From: Nitrobacter sp. 62-13
Lineage (GTDB): Bacteria > Pseudomonadota > Alphaproteobacteria > Rhizobiales > Xanthobacteraceae
DNA: 36,279 nucleotides
Assembly (NCBI RefSeq): GCF_001896955.1
Contig: NZ_MKRN01000176.1
Coordinates: 63,986-100,264 of the forward strand
Reading direction: 5' to 3'
The position numbers and the translations under genes are program-made. The stretch's first letter is position 1, and the number at the start of each line of letters is the position of its first letter. Shown in pieces: positions 23,858-33,644 of this stretch. The notes below the pieces were generated by a model. It saw only the letters and a program-made list of their open reading frames with translations. It was not told the origin of the DNA and ran no database searches.

Positions 23858-25159
23858 CTATTGTCGTCCGATGCTCTCATACTTGAACCCGGCCGATCGA
23901 ACGTCTTCGGGCCGATAGATATTGCGCAAGTCCACGATCACCGGCGTAGCCATGTCTATCTTGATCCTCTCGAGGTCAAGCGCACGGAACTGCCGCCACT
24001 CGGTCACGATCACAAGCGCGTCAGCACCGCGCGCGCAGGAATAGGGATCGTCGCAATATTCGATGTCGGTGAGTTCCTTCTTCGCCTGCTCCATCCCGAC
24101 GGGGTCGTGAGCCCTGACCTTGGCGCCGAAATCGAGCAGGCCGGCAATCAGTGCGATCGACGGAGCTTCGCGCATGTCGTCGGTGTCGGGCTTGAAGGTC
24201 AGTCCCAGAACGGCGATGGTCTTGCCGCGGATATCATTGTCGAGCGCGCCGGCGACCTTTCGCGACATCGTGCGCTTGCGTGTCTCGTTGACAGTCAGGG
24301 TTGCCTCGACGACGCGAAGCTGCACGCCGTAATCGAGCGCGGTCTTCGACAGCGCGCGGGTATCCTTCGGAAAACAGGAGCCGCCATAGCCGGGACCGGC
24401 ATGCAGGAATTTGGCGCCAATGCGATTATCGAGCCCGATGCCGCGGGCGACTTCCTGCACATTAGCGCCGACCCGCTCCGCAAGATCCGCGATCTCGTTG
24501 ATGAAAGTGATCTTGGTCGCGAGAAAGGCGTTGGCGGCGTATTTGATCAGTTCGGCGGTGCGCCGGCTGGTGTAAACTATCGGAGCCTGATTGAGGTAAA
24601 GCGGGCGGTAGATCTGGCTCATCACTTTCCGGGCGCGCTCGTCCTCGGTGCCGACCACGATACGGTCCGGATGCTGGAAGTCACGTATCGCGGCGCCTTC
24701 CCGCAGGAATTCCGGGTTCGCGACCACTGCGAAGTCGGCATCCGGATTGGTCTCACGGATGATGCGCTCCACTTCATCGCCGGTTCCGACGGGAACAGTC
24801 GATTTGGTGACGACGGCAGTGAAGCCCTCGAGGCGCGCAGCGACATCGCGCGCTGCGGCATGCACGTAACTCAGATCGGCATGGCCATCGCCGCGCCGTG
24901 ACGGCGTTCCAACCGCGATGAACACGGCGTCAGCATCGCCAATGCTGGAAAGATCGGTTTCGAACTTCAGTCGACCCGAATTGACGCCAGACTCGATCAG
25001 CTTGTCGAGGTCGGGTTCAAAGATCGGAATCCTGCACTGGTTCAGCGCAGCGATCTTGTCGGAATCTTTGTCGATGCAGATGACATCATGGCCGAAATCG
25101 GCGAAACAAGCCCCGGACACCAGGCCGACATAGCCGGCTCCAATCATCACAATGCGCAT
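23858..25159 (-). CDS. ugd: UDP-glucose 6-dehydrogenase
   Basis: A 433-aa cytoplasmic enzyme that oxidises UDP-glucose twice with NAD to UDP-glucuronate. The N-terminal Rossmann motif is MRIVMIGAGYVGLVSGACF. The catalytic loop YGGSCFPKDTRAL carries the nucleophilic cysteine, preceded by AANAFLATKITFINEIADL. The C-terminal UDP-binding domain starts near LGLTFKPDTDDMREAPS. All key residues are present. ATG at 25159 is set by the family start; the upstream in-frame extension lacks similarity. It starts 35 bp after rmlB ends and is co-transcribed with it. UDP-glucuronate is the precursor of uronic acids in acidic exopolysaccharides and of other UDP-sugars. Confidence 0.96.
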   Translation of the reverse strand: MRIVMIGAGYVGLVSGACFADFGHDVICIDKDSDKIAALNQCRIPIFEPDLDKLIESGVNSGRLKFETDLSSIGDADAVFIAVGTPSRRGDGHADLSYVHAAARDVAARLEGFTAVVTKSTVPVGTGDEVERIIRETNPDADFAVVANPEFLREGAAIRDFQHPDRIVVGTEDERARKVMSQIYRPLYLNQAPIVYTSRRTAELIKYAANAFLATKITFINEIADLAERVGANVQEVARGIGLDNRIGAKFLHAGPGYGGSCFPKDTRALSKTALDYGVQLRVVEATLTVNETRKRTMSRKVAGALDNDIRGKTIAVLGLTFKPDTDDMREAPSIALIAGLLDFGAKVRAHDPVGMEQAKKELTDIEYCDDPYSCARGADALVIVTEWRQFRALDLERIKIDMATPVIVDLRNIYRPEDVRSAGFKYESIGRQ

Positions 25160-25194
25160 TACGGTATGCTGTTCCCTGACGAGTTGCGGTCGCG

Positions 25195-26262
25195 TTAGCC
25201 GCTGAGGCCAACGCGTTTTGTTGCATAGCCTCGCGCCAGGATGGCCCGCCACCATGGTTGCTCGTCGACGTACCAACGGACCGTCTTCTCGATGCCGCTC
25301 TCGAAATTCTCCTGCGCCCGCCAGCCGAGTTCTCTCTCGAGTTTTGACGCATCGATAGCATAGCGGCGATCGTGGCCGGGACGGTCGGCGACGAAGGTAA
25401 TCAGGTCGCCGTGCCTGCGTGTCATCTCCGGCGCAACCTCATCGAGCAGGTTGCAGATGCTTTCGACGACGTACAGGTTGGTACGCTCGTTACGTCCGCC
25501 GACGTTGTAGGTTTCGCCCACGACACCGTGCTCCAGCACCAGCGCCAATGCCTTCGCGTGATCCTCGACATAGAGCCAGTCGCGGATGTTCCTGCCGTCG
25601 CCATAGACGGGCAACGGCTCGCCCGCCAGACCCTTGATGATCATATGAGGGATGAGCTTTTCCGGAAAGTGATAGGGACCGTAATTGTTGGAGCAATTGG
25701 TCACGAGCGTCGGCAAATCGTAGGTCTCGCGCCAAGCGCGAACAAGATGATCGGAGGAGGCTTTGCTCGCGGAGTAGGGTGAATTCGGCGCGTAGGCGGT
25801 CGTCTCCGTGAAGAAGCCGTTATCGCCGAGCGAGCCGAACACCTCATCGGTGGAAACGTGAAGGAAGCGGAATTTCTGGCGCTTCTCGGGTGACAGCGTG
25901 CGCCAGTGGCGTAATGTTTCTTGCAAGAGGGTGAACGTGCCGATGATGTTGGTTTGCATGAACTCGCCGGGAGCGTCGATCGAGCGGTCGACGTGGCTCT
26001 CCGCGGCCAGATTCATCACCGCATCCGGGCGATACTTCTCAAAAAGCTGACGCAGGCCGGCGCCGTCGCAAATACACTGCTTCTCGAATGCGTAGTTCAG
26101 GTTCTCATTCGTGCCGGGCAGGGAGTCGAGATTTGCGGCATAGGTGCACTTGTCAATGTTGACAACGCGGGCATGGGTATTGTGCAGGAGATAACGAACC
26201 ACCGCCGATCCGATGAATCCTGCGCCGCCAGTGACAAAAATGGTCGAAGCTTTGAAGCGCAT
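25195..26262 (-). CDS. rmlB: dTDP-glucose 4,6-dehydratase
   Basis: A 355-aa short-chain dehydrogenase/reductase, second enzyme of dTDP-L-rhamnose synthesis. The NAD-binding motif is [16 protein letters not shown]. The catalytic residues are visible in [11 protein letters not shown] (Thr-Asp-Glu of the dehydratase) and [12 protein letters not shown] (Tyr-x3-Lys). Length and C-terminal [19 protein letters not shown] are typical. The ATG at 26262 has GGAGG 10 bases upstream. It lies 25 bp after the rmlA stop and 35 bp before ugd, so rmlA-rmlB-ugd form one minus-strand operon. Confidence 0.96.
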   Translation of the reverse strand: MRFKASTIFVTGGAGFIGSAVVRYLLHNTHARVVNIDKCTYAANLDSLPGTNENLNYAFEKQCICDGAGLRQLFEKYRPDAVMNLAAESHVDRSIDAPGEFMQTNIIGTFTLLQETLRHWRTLSPEKRQKFRFLHVSTDEVFGSLGDNGFFTETTAYAPNSPYSASKASSDHLVRAWRETYDLPTLVTNCSNNYGPYHFPEKLIPHMIIKGLAGEPLPVYGDGRNIRDWLYVEDHAKALALVLEHGVVGETYNVGGRNERTNLYVVESICNLLDEVAPEMTRRHGDLITFVADRPGHDRRYAIDASKLERELGWRAQENFESGIEKTVRWYVDEQPWWRAILARGYATKRVGLSG

Positions 26263-26287
26263 CGTCGATCGCCTCCGTGGACTTGAA

Positions 26288-27163
26288 TCAACATTCATAT
26301 GAAAGGGCAACGGACTTCAGATACTCGCCGTAGCTGCTCTTCGCGTTCTTCTCGGCTGCTTTCTCGAATGCCTGAAGCGAGATGTAGCCCTGACGCAGCG
26401 CGATCTCCTCGGGGCAGGCGATTCGCAAACCTTGGCGCTGTTCCAGGATCTGAACGAAGTGGCTGGCCTCGACGAGCGAGGAATGCGTGCCGGTATCGAG
26501 CCAGGCGAAACCGCGCCCGAGTACCTCGACATAGAGGTTGCCGCGCTCAAGATAGGTGTTGTTGACGTCCGTGATCTCGATCTCGCCGCGTGGGGACGGC
26601 TTGATGCCGGCTGCGATCTCGACGACGTCGTTGTCATAAAAATAGAGCCCGGTGACGGCTATGTTGGACTTCGGCTGTTTCGGCTTTTCCTCGATGGAGC
26701 GCGCGCGGCCGGTGTCGTCGAGTTCGACCACCCCGTATTGTTCGGGGGTGTTGACGATATAGCCAAACACCGTGGCGCCATGGTTGCGGGCCGCCGCCGC
26801 CGATAACATGCGCGGCAACCCGTGCCCGTAGAAAATGTTATCACCTAACACCAGCGCGACCGAGTCCGAGCCGATAAAGTCGCGACCGACGATGAAAGCG
26901 TCCGCCAGCCCGCGCGGGGTCTCTTGCGTGGCATAGGCAAACCGCATGCCGATCTCGCTGCCGTCGCCCAGCAGCCGGTGAAACAGCGGCGCATCCTGGG
27001 GCGTCGAAATAATCAGAATCTCGCGGATGCCGCCCAACATCAGTGTCGAGAGGGGATAGTAGATCATCGGCTTGTCGAAGACGGGCAGGAGCTGCTTTGA
27101 GACGACCGTCGTCACCGGGTAAAGGCGTGAGCCCGTTCCGCCGGCAAGAATAATCCCCTTCAT
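26288..27163 (-). CDS. rmlA: glucose-1-phosphate thymidylyltransferase
   Basis: A 291-aa nucleotidyltransferase that makes dTDP-glucose from glucose-1-phosphate and dTTP, the first step of dTDP-L-rhamnose synthesis. The nucleotide-binding start is [16 protein letters not shown], followed by [31 protein letters not shown] and the sugar-binding [12 protein letters not shown], all as in RmlA. Length is normal. ATG at 27163 with AGGGG upstream. It diverges from rmlC across a 105-bp AT-rich region holding nested inverted repeats. Confidence 0.96.
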   Translation of the reverse strand: MKGIILAGGTGSRLYPVTTVVSKQLLPVFDKPMIYYPLSTLMLGGIREILIISTPQDAPLFHRLLGDGSEIGMRFAYATQETPRGLADAFIVGRDFIGSDSVALVLGDNIFYGHGLPRMLSAAAARNHGATVFGYIVNTPEQYGVVELDDTGRARSIEEKPKQPKSNIAVTGLYFYDNDVVEIAAGIKPSPRGEIEITDVNNTYLERGNLYVEVLGRGFAWLDTGTHSSLVEASHFVQILEQRQGLRIACPEEIALRQGYISLQAFEKAAEKNAKSSYGEYLKSVALSYEC

Positions 27164-27184
27164 GGCCCCTCACATTATATCAGC

Positions 27185-27225
27185 GATAACATAACATATA
27201 GTGTTAAGTACGCAAGTTTGTTATC
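27185..27225. promoter_or_regulatory. nested inverted repeats between divergent rmlA and rmlC
   Basis: Outer pair GATAACA (27185-27191) and TGTTATC (27219-27225), both perfect. Inside is a second perfect pair TAACA (27192-27196), TATAG, TGTTA (27202-27206). The region is far more AT-rich than its surroundings and must hold both promoters. The symmetry suggests a shared operator controlling rhamnose synthesis in both directions. Confidence 0.5.
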
Positions 27226-27268
27226 AATGAGGAGATGCTGTAAGTTAATAAAACCAAAGTGACATGAA

Positions 27269-27823
27269 ATGAATGTTATCGAGACTGAAGTTCCGGACGT
27301 CGTCATCATCGAGCCGCGGCTGTTCGGCGACCCGCGCGGCTTTTTTCTTGAAACCTATCAATTTCTTCGTTACGCCGAGCACGGCATCAGTCGTCCGTTC
27401 ATCCAGGACAACCTGTCCCGCTCCGCGCGAGGCGTGCTGCGCGGACTCCATCTGCAAAATCCGCTCACCCAGGGAAAGCTGGTGACCGTCCTGCGCGGCA
27501 AGGTGCTGGATGTCGCCGTCGACGTGCGGGTAGGCAGTCCCAATTTCGGGCGTCACGTCGCCGTTGAACTGAGTGAAGAAAACAGACGCCAGCTCTGGGT
27601 CCCCCGAGGCTTTGCGCACGGCTTCGTCGTTCTCTCCGAGACCGCTGACTTCTTCTACAAATGCGACGATCTCTACAGTCCGAAGGACGAAGTCTCGATT
27701 CGCTGGAACGATCCGTCGATCGGCATCGACTGGGGCGTGGAGGCGCCGTCCTTGTCGGCCAAGGACGCCGATGCGCCGTTGCTGGCCGACGTCAAGAACC
27801 TTCCGGTCTATGGGCAAGTCTGA
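27269..27823 (+). CDS. rmlC: dTDP-4-dehydrorhamnose 3,5-epimerase
   Basis: A 184-aa cupin-fold enzyme, third step of dTDP-L-rhamnose synthesis. Seen: VVIIEPRLFGDPRGFFLETYQ, FIQDNLSRSARGVLRGLHLQ with the catalytic histidine, GKVLDVAVDVRVGSPNFG, and WVPRGFAHGFVVLSE with the conserved His of the epimerase site. The start ATG at 27269 has no close purine-rich site, so it may be a few codons off. The last base of its TGA stop is the first base of the rmlD ATG, so the two are coupled. Confidence 0.95.
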   Translation: MNVIETEVPDVVIIEPRLFGDPRGFFLETYQFLRYAEHGISRPFIQDNLSRSARGVLRGLHLQNPLTQGKLVTVLRGKVLDVAVDVRVGSPNFGRHVAVELSEENRRQLWVPRGFAHGFVVLSETADFFYKCDDLYSPKDEVSIRWNDPSIGIDWGVEAPSLSAKDADAPLLADVKNLPVYGQV

Positions 27824-28737
27824 TGCGAATATTATTGACGGGTACCAACGGGCAGGTCGGCGGGGCACTGCGGCCGCTCCTGGAAAAGGGCGGCACGGTC
27901 GTGGCGCCATTGCGTACCGAATTCGATCTGTCGAAACCCGAAACGCTTGGCATGGCGCTCGATGCATTTGAACCCGATCTCATCGTCAATCCCGCAGCTT
28001 ATACCGCTGTCGATCGGGCCGAGGACGAGCGCGAGCTTGCGTTTCGCATCAATGCCGAGGCGCCTGCCGCGATCGCGGCATGGGCGGCGCGTCATCGCGT
28101 GCCGTTGGTCCATTTCTCGACCGACTATGTCTTCGACGGAACGGATGACGGGCCGTGGCGCGAAGACAGTCGGACCGGCCCGCTCTCGGTCTATGGCGCG
28201 AGCAAGCTCGCCGGCGATCTCGCTATCCGCGCGGCCGGCGGACCGCACCTGATCGCGCGCACTTCGTGGGTCTATGCCGCGAGCGGAGCCAATTTCCTTC
28301 GCACCATCGCGCGGCTCGCGGGCGAACGCGCGGACCTCCGTATCGTTGCCGATCAGGTGGGCGCACCGACCACCGCTAGCGCGATCGCCGATGCCGTTGC
28401 CGGCATCGTGTGGTCGAATGCGCCGAACCTGGAATGGCTGTTCGCGCGCAGCGATGGTGTCATCAATCTCGCTTGCGCCGGCGAGACCAGTTGGTATGGC
28501 TTCGCCCGCGCTGTCGTGGCGGGGTTGAAGGCGCGCGGCATGAAGCTCGCAGTCAAGACAATCACCCCGATTGCAACGGCGGACTTCCCGACAAAGGCCA
28601 GACGGCCCGGCAATTCGAGGCTCGATCTGTCGCGTTTGAGAGACCGGTTCGGAGTGACCACGCCGGCCTGGCAGGATGCGTTATCGGCGGAGCTCGATCA
28701 TTTCGTCGCCTTGCAACGCGGTCAGGCGGGTTACTAA
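27823..28737 (+). CDS. rmlD: dTDP-4-dehydrorhamnose reductase
   Basis: A 304-aa SDR enzyme that completes dTDP-L-rhamnose. The NADPH motif is MRILLTGTNGQVGGAL, then FSTDYVFDGT and YGASKLAGD with the catalytic Tyr and Lys. The C-terminal RRPGNSRLDLSRLRDRFG is the usual RmlD ending. The ATG at 27823 overlaps the rmlC stop by one base (TGATG). It ends 13 bp from the convergent large glycosyltransferase; no clear terminator lies between. Confidence 0.95.
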   Translation: MRILLTGTNGQVGGALRPLLEKGGTVVAPLRTEFDLSKPETLGMALDAFEPDLIVNPAAYTAVDRAEDERELAFRINAEAPAAIAAWAARHRVPLVHFSTDYVFDGTDDGPWREDSRTGPLSVYGASKLAGDLAIRAAGGPHLIARTSWVYAASGANFLRTIARLAGERADLRIVADQVGAPTTASAIADAVAGIVWSNAPNLEWLFARSDGVINLACAGETSWYGFARAVVAGLKARGMKLAVKTITPIATADFPTKARRPGNSRLDLSRLRDRFGVTTPAWQDALSAELDHFVALQRGQAGY

Positions 28738-28750
28738 GCCCGGGGGAATC

Positions 28751-31102
28751 TCAAAACCCCAACGGCAAATCGTGACCCCGTGGCGGACGGTTGTATCGCG
28801 GGTTCCGTGGCCCGGGCGGCCAGGCTAGGCCGCCATACGGAACGCCGTCGCGCGACAATTGCGGATTGTAGGTCGGGTCATCATTGAGCATCTCGCCCCA
28901 GCGCGCACGCAGCAAGTTGAGTTCGTGTTCGAACCGGTCTCGCCGGTCGGCGCGCGCGTCGCTGCCTCGGCTGACGGATTCGGCGTGGATCAGCTTTGCG
29001 TGCGGCGTAAAGACAATGCGTTTGCCGGCTTCGCGCAGGCGCAGGCAATAGTCGACGTCGTTAAACGCCACGGCGAAGCGGCTTTCGTCCATCCCGCCGA
29101 CCGCAAGATAGTCGCTTCGCCGGGTTGCAAGGCAGGCCGCAGTCAACGCGCTGCATTCGTGCGCCACGAGGAGCTGATCGAGAAAGCCGGGGTCATCGCT
29201 GACTCGGTCTGTGCATGCGTGCGCGACTGAAAAGTTCATGCCCAGCACGACGCCGCCGTGCTGAACGACGCCACCGGGCAAGGTCAACAACGCGCCGACC
29301 GCGCCGACGTCCGGTTCGACCAGGCGCGCCAGCATTTCCTCGAGCCAGTCATCGGATACTGCCTCGATGTCGTTGTTGAGGAAGCAGAGGATGTCGGTGT
29401 CGAGTTCTGCGGCGGCGCGATTGTTGAGGCGCGCGAAATTGAAAGGCCCTTCGATCCGCAAGGTCCGGATGCCGCGTCGTGGCAGATCGGCAAGAAAGCC
29501 GATGGCTTCCGGATGGGCGCTGTCATTGTCGATGACGAGGATATCGGCACGACAGCGTTTGATCGCCGGGGCAATGCTGTCGAGGCATGTGCGCAGCATC
29601 GAAACGCGGTCGCGCGTCGGGATGATCACAGTGGTCCGATGCCGCACGAAGGGTCGCCTGATCCGAACCGCAGGAAAGAAATTGCCCCGCTGCTCGGTTG
29701 CTTCCGCGTCAATACCGCGTGACCGCAGGTGCAGGCGGCTCGCTGCAGAGAGCAACCGGCTGGCCTTTGCCCGATCGAACACCGGCATGGTCGCCAATGC
29801 GCCCGGCAGGTGAAGGAAATCCGCTTGCTGCGGACCGGTCCGATCCAGCAGGCCGTTGAAGAGGCGGTAGAGATTATCCGGCCGTGTCCCGAGCGTCGCG
29901 ATCAGGGCGTCGCGCCGCACCGCGAACAGAAGCGCGCAATACCCCTGCTCGAGCATCCTTTCATAATCGAACGCCGGAAAGGCAAGCGGCCAAAGACGAC
30001 CGTCGTCAGCTAGAAAGTCAAGGTCGCCGTATATGGCGACCGCATCGGGATGGGCATCGAAAGCGGCGGCGATACGCGCCAGAGCATTCCGTTCCAGCGC
30101 CACACCCGCCATGGCCACCACAACGTGGCTCGCATCGGGCGCGGCATTCTGCAGAAATTCCAGCATGGCGTCGCTGTCGATTAGAAGCGGTTGACCGTCG
30201 ATCGCGCCCGCGGTCCAGTTCTCGTTGCTTTGCGTTTCAAGCGTGGACAGCGTTTGTTGCGCACCGTCGCTACCGGCGATCACGATGGCCAGCCGAAGCG
30301 AACTTGGCTGCGGCTCCGGCAAGGGGAATCGGTCGCGCCAGTCCGCATAGTCATGAAGAGGCAGCGAAGCGGGAATGAGCTGATCGTATAACTTGCCGCG
30401 CAGCCGCTCGGCCTCGTAACCGCCGACGACGTCGATCAACCCGGCAAGGCCGTCGGGAAACGCGACGAAGACCGCCGTTGCCGGAATCTGTTCGCCGTCT
30501 TCTCGCCGCAGCAGGATTCGATGGACACGGCCATCGGCAAAGCGTTGCGGGACGTGAAAATCGAAAGCGCGAACGTTGCGTGAAGCCTCTCCAACGGCCT
30601 CGCCGCCGATGTGCGTCCAGCCCGCGGTGCGCGCCTGTGCAACCGATTCCCCATCGACGATTGCCTCCAGCGTAACGGCGGCTTCGCTATCGATCCAGCC
30701 CTGAAAGCGCAGGCCGCCCAACCAACGCAGCTTGCCGGTCGGGCGCAGATCGACGGAAGCCGCGTTATTATTCTCAAGATCGATGGGGCGACCGATGGGA
30801 GTTTCGAGGTTGGCTACGCGAGCCGAGAGATGGCGTGCGGCACGGAGCAAATCGGGATCGATGATTATCGCAAAGCCGCACGTGTTGCTGTGGTCTTGCC
30901 CACAGCATTCCGGCGCGAAAGCATCGGCGTGCGCCGTCTTCAGCACCAGGCCGTCAAGCAGGATGTCGACCGTGAAGCGGCGTTCCGGAGCCTGCGGATC
31001 GAACACGAAACCGGATACCGTCCCGTCGTCGCTGAGCGCGAGCCGGCTGACCAGCTCCGGTTCGGCGATCGGTAGCTTGCGCACTGGTATGATGCGCGTC
31101 AT
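28751..31102 (-). CDS. large glycosyltransferase with two GT2-type domains and N-terminal beta domains
   Basis: A 783-aa cytoplasmic protein. Residues about 15-110 and 120-235 are beta-rich accessory domains (GTVSGFVFDPQAPE then LDGLVLKTAHADAF; and FQGWIDSEAAVTLEAIVDGE). About 265-475 is a first GT2-like domain, apparently degenerate at the start, with AIYGDLDFLADDGR and PAFDYERMLEQGYCALLFAV. About 487-720 is a full GT2 domain: TTVIIPTRDRVSMLRTCLDS, FLNNDIEAVSDDWLEEML as DxD region near 574, and ACLATRRSDYLAVGGMDE. The C-terminal tail is rich in Pro, Gly and Arg. ATG at 31102 overlaps the stop of the upstream glycosyltransferase by 4 bases (ATGA), so it is translationally coupled. Tandem GT2 proteins build O-antigen or capsule repeats; the sugars are unknown, though rhamnose is plausible beside rml. 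Confidence 0.88.
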   Translation of the reverse strand: MTRIIPVRKLPIAEPELVSRLALSDDGTVSGFVFDPQAPERRFTVDILLDGLVLKTAHADAFAPECCGQDHSNTCGFAIIIDPDLLRAARHLSARVANLETPIGRPIDLENNNAASVDLRPTGKLRWLGGLRFQGWIDSEAAVTLEAIVDGESVAQARTAGWTHIGGEAVGEASRNVRAFDFHVPQRFADGRVHRILLRREDGEQIPATAVFVAFPDGLAGLIDVVGGYEAERLRGKLYDQLIPASLPLHDYADWRDRFPLPEPQPSSLRLAIVIAGSDGAQQTLSTLETQSNENWTAGAIDGQPLLIDSDAMLEFLQNAAPDASHVVVAMAGVALERNALARIAAAFDAHPDAVAIYGDLDFLADDGRLWPLAFPAFDYERMLEQGYCALLFAVRRDALIATLGTRPDNLYRLFNGLLDRTGPQQADFLHLPGALATMPVFDRAKASRLLSAASRLHLRSRGIDAEATEQRGNFFPAVRIRRPFVRHRTTVIIPTRDRVSMLRTCLDSIAPAIKRCRADILVIDNDSAHPEAIGFLADLPRRGIRTLRIEGPFNFARLNNRAAAELDTDILCFLNNDIEAVSDDWLEEMLARLVEPDVGAVGALLTLPGGVVQHGGVVLGMNFSVAHACTDRVSDDPGFLDQLLVAHECSALTAACLATRRSDYLAVGGMDESRFAVAFNDVDYCLRLREAGKRIVFTPHAKLIHAESVSRGSDARADRRDRFEHELNLLRARWGEMLNDDPTYNPQLSRDGVPYGGLAWPPGPRNPRYNRPPRGHDLPLGF

Positions 31103-33552
31103 GCGTTCCACCGCTCGATCCACTCGATAACGGCATCGACCAGCCCTCGATCGTCCGCGTCCGCCGGAATCGCAAGATCTCGCTTGCGCGGTCTGATCGA
31201 TCCGCCGGACCAGTCGCGGTACGCGACAGATATCGGAGCCCGTCTTGCAGTTTCGATAAGCGGATGTCCGAATGCGGGTTCCCCGAAGTCTGTGAGCAGC
31301 CAGCCTGGATGATGCGGCGCGAGCACATCGCCGATTTCACCGGCTGTGACCGCACCCGTTACGAAAATATTCGCATAGGACATCAGACGATCGTCGTCAC
31401 TTGTCGTGCCGGCTATGATTATCGATCTGGATGGATCTCGCCGTCCCAGATAGTCTGCCAGCCTTCGTATCAAGCGGAAGGATGCAGGCGAGGGCGCAGA
31501 CGGCACGATGGCAAGCGACTGGCGCGCGCCGTGGCGAGACGCCAGCGTCAGTGGAGGAGTCGGCCAGTCCTGGAGAACGATTTTGCGATCGGGCCAGCGC
31601 GCTTTCGCAAATGCCCTGGCCGCCTTGCCGGAAGCAAGAAACGGCGTTTCGTCGGCAAGCCCGATGACGGCTTCGCCGAGGTTGCCTGATGTCACCCATG
31701 GATTGACGGGAATGTGAAGTCTCCGCATCAGTGCGACCAAATCCGGCAACGGATCCGGCTCGATAATCTCGACGCGAACAGGATGCAGCCGCGCAATGAC
31801 ATCGGCAGCCTCGGCTATGGTCGCCTCGGTTCCGAAACTCAACCGGATGGTCTGTGGGCTGCTGCCATCGGCCGCCTTGAGATGAACGACGTCGTGCTCT
31901 CGCAACAGAAGGATCGCACGCTCGCCACGCTCGCGGAGGTGGCGGGCTCGCTCCTCGGCGACGGCGATGACGTTTCGTCGATTGCCGAGAATCAGCACCG
32001 AAGGTTCGGAAGGCCATGTCAGCGCGTGATCGAGCCTTGCACGCGCGGCTCGCAACGGATCCGCGACCTCGAACGCGCGACATTCCCGCCGGTAGTCGGG
32101 GAATCGCCGGTCCAGGATTTCGAGATTGCGGAGAACCAGACTTCTCTTTTCGTGCCGGAAGGATTTTGAGCCGTGATGTCCGACATAGACGGACGTGGCG
32201 CAGACATTGCGAAAACCCTTGGCGCGCGCGCGCAAGCAGAGATCGACGTCCTCGAGATAGCCTCGCTCGAAGTTCTCCGAGAGCCCGCCGATGGCGGCGA
32301 GGCAGTCGCGTGTAATATAGAGACAGAAGCCGATGCCGCTCGGAACGTCGGTGACATCGCCGGCATTGGCGATGCTCGCAATCCGGTCGATCTCCAGAGT
32401 GCTCTCATAGCTTTGCATCGGATTGAGATCGTTCGGTGTCGGAAACGAAAAAATATCGCCGTTGTTCGACAGCGGAGTGACCGTCCCGATATTCGGCGCG
32501 GAGTGCGCCGCGGCCGCCAATCGCTCAATGAACCCCGGCGGCACGATGGTATCCGAGTTGAGCAGCACGACATCACCAGCCGGTATCGTCTCCAGCGCGC
32601 GATTGACTGCGCCGACGAAGCCGAGATTGGTCTGGTTCACAAGATGATCGATCGTCTCGGCTGCAGCGAGGTCCTTCAGATAGCGTCGCAACTCAGGTTC
32701 GGGCGTGGCATCGTCGACTGCCAGAATGCGGAAGGGCTGCCGTTCGGCCGAGGCACGCGCCTTGATGAGGCTGTCGAAGCAGTCGAGTGTTGCCGGTACG
32801 TCCCGGTACACCGGAACGACAACGGTGGGCGCGGTGCTATCGGATCGTGATACGACGGATTTGCGCGCGCCGGTCCGGATAACCGGCGGAGGCGACTGGT
32901 TGGGAGCGAGCCGGCGAACCTGGACGATCTCGGCGCCGCAGGTCAGCGTCAATGTCTGAGGCGTGGCGGATGGCGGACGCCGAACCAGAAAAGCCGTTGC
33001 CTGAACCTCAATTCCGGCTAGCGGATGAAACGAATTGGATTCAAGCGTGCTGGTGAGAGTGCCGTTCTCAAATTCAAGTCTGACTTCGATCGTGTCCGCC
33101 GTAGTCCATGCGACCCAGCCCGTCACGTGATTGTCAAACACCGAGCAGGCGGTCCAGTACCGATGTCCTGAACGGCGGAGCTGCTCGATGGCAGCTCGCA
33201 GGATCGCTGGATTGCTGTCGCGGCCGATCAGGTTGGTTGCCGCCGTTCGCCGGCGCTCGTCTGTCGACCAGGCGAGCATTCTGCGGTTGGCCGCAAGATC
33301 GGACGGGTCGACGAGAAGCGCTTCGGCAAGGTCGGCCAGCGCCAACTCCCTGCGTTTCAGCCCCCAGTTCGCCTCCGCGCGAAGCACGAAGCAATGCGCA
33401 GCCGAGGGGCCGGTCCGGCAACGTCTGTCCGCATATTTGAACGCCGAAAGAAAGTCCCGATCGGTGATCGCTTGAGCGGCCATGCGTTCGAGCTTGACGT
33501 GCGAGCCGAACCTGGCACGAGCCTGCGTGTCATTTGCGGTCCCGAGCATCAT
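31099..33552 (-). CDS. large multidomain glycosyltransferase (TPR, beta domain, GT2, GT-B-like C-terminus)
   Basis: An 817-aa protein. Residues about 15-105 are TPR-like helices (FLSAFKYADRRCRTGPSAAH; LADLAEALLVDPSDLAANRR). About 130-220 is a beta-rich domain (NHVTGWVAWTT). About 240-500 is a GT2 domain: TVVVPVYRDVPATLDCFDSL, NLGFVGAVNRALETIPAGDVV, LLNSDTIVPPGF and FERGYLEDVDLCLRARAKGF. About 515-817 resembles a GT-B half, with SVLILGNRRNVIAVAEERAR and, near the end, LLTDFGEPAFGHPLIETARR, which recalls GT4 donor sites; it looks shortened. ATG at 33552 has AGGG nine bases upstream. Coupled to the next glycosyltransferase by an ATGA overlap. Together they probably assemble successive residues of one repeat unit. 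Confidence 0.87.
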   Translation of the reverse strand: MMLGTANDTQARARFGSHVKLERMAAQAITDRDFLSAFKYADRRCRTGPSAAHCFVLRAEANWGLKRRELALADLAEALLVDPSDLAANRRMLAWSTDERRRTAATNLIGRDSNPAILRAAIEQLRRSGHRYWTACSVFDNHVTGWVAWTTADTIEVRLEFENGTLTSTLESNSFHPLAGIEVQATAFLVRRPPSATPQTLTLTCGAEIVQVRRLAPNQSPPPVIRTGARKSVVSRSDSTAPTVVVPVYRDVPATLDCFDSLIKARASAERQPFRILAVDDATPEPELRRYLKDLAAAETIDHLVNQTNLGFVGAVNRALETIPAGDVVLLNSDTIVPPGFIERLAAAAHSAPNIGTVTPLSNNGDIFSFPTPNDLNPMQSYESTLEIDRIASIANAGDVTDVPSGIGFCLYITRDCLAAIGGLSENFERGYLEDVDLCLRARAKGFRNVCATSVYVGHHGSKSFRHEKRSLVLRNLEILDRRFPDYRRECRAFEVADPLRAARARLDHALTWPSEPSVLILGNRRNVIAVAEERARHLRERGERAILLLREHDVVHLKAADGSSPQTIRLSFGTEATIAEAADVIARLHPVRVEIIEPDPLPDLVALMRRLHIPVNPWVTSGNLGEAVIGLADETPFLASGKAARAFAKARWPDRKIVLQDWPTPPLTLASRHGARQSLAIVPSAPSPASFRLIRRLADYLGRRDPSRSIIIAGTTSDDDRLMSYANIFVTGAVTAGEIGDVLAPHHPGWLLTDFGEPAFGHPLIETARRAPISVAYRDWSGGSIRPRKRDLAIPADADDRGLVDAVIEWIERWNA

Positions 33553-33644
33553 TGCCGTTGCCCTGACCAGTGAGCGTCCGACCGGCGTTTCGAAGCGGCT
33601 GCTGGACTTCGAAGCGTGATCCGAAAAAAGCGGAAGCCGATTTT

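Noticed and set aside
23861-24901. 346-codon plus-strand open frame
   Set aside because: Antisense to ugd, which is certain from its motifs; composition is that of a shadow frame.
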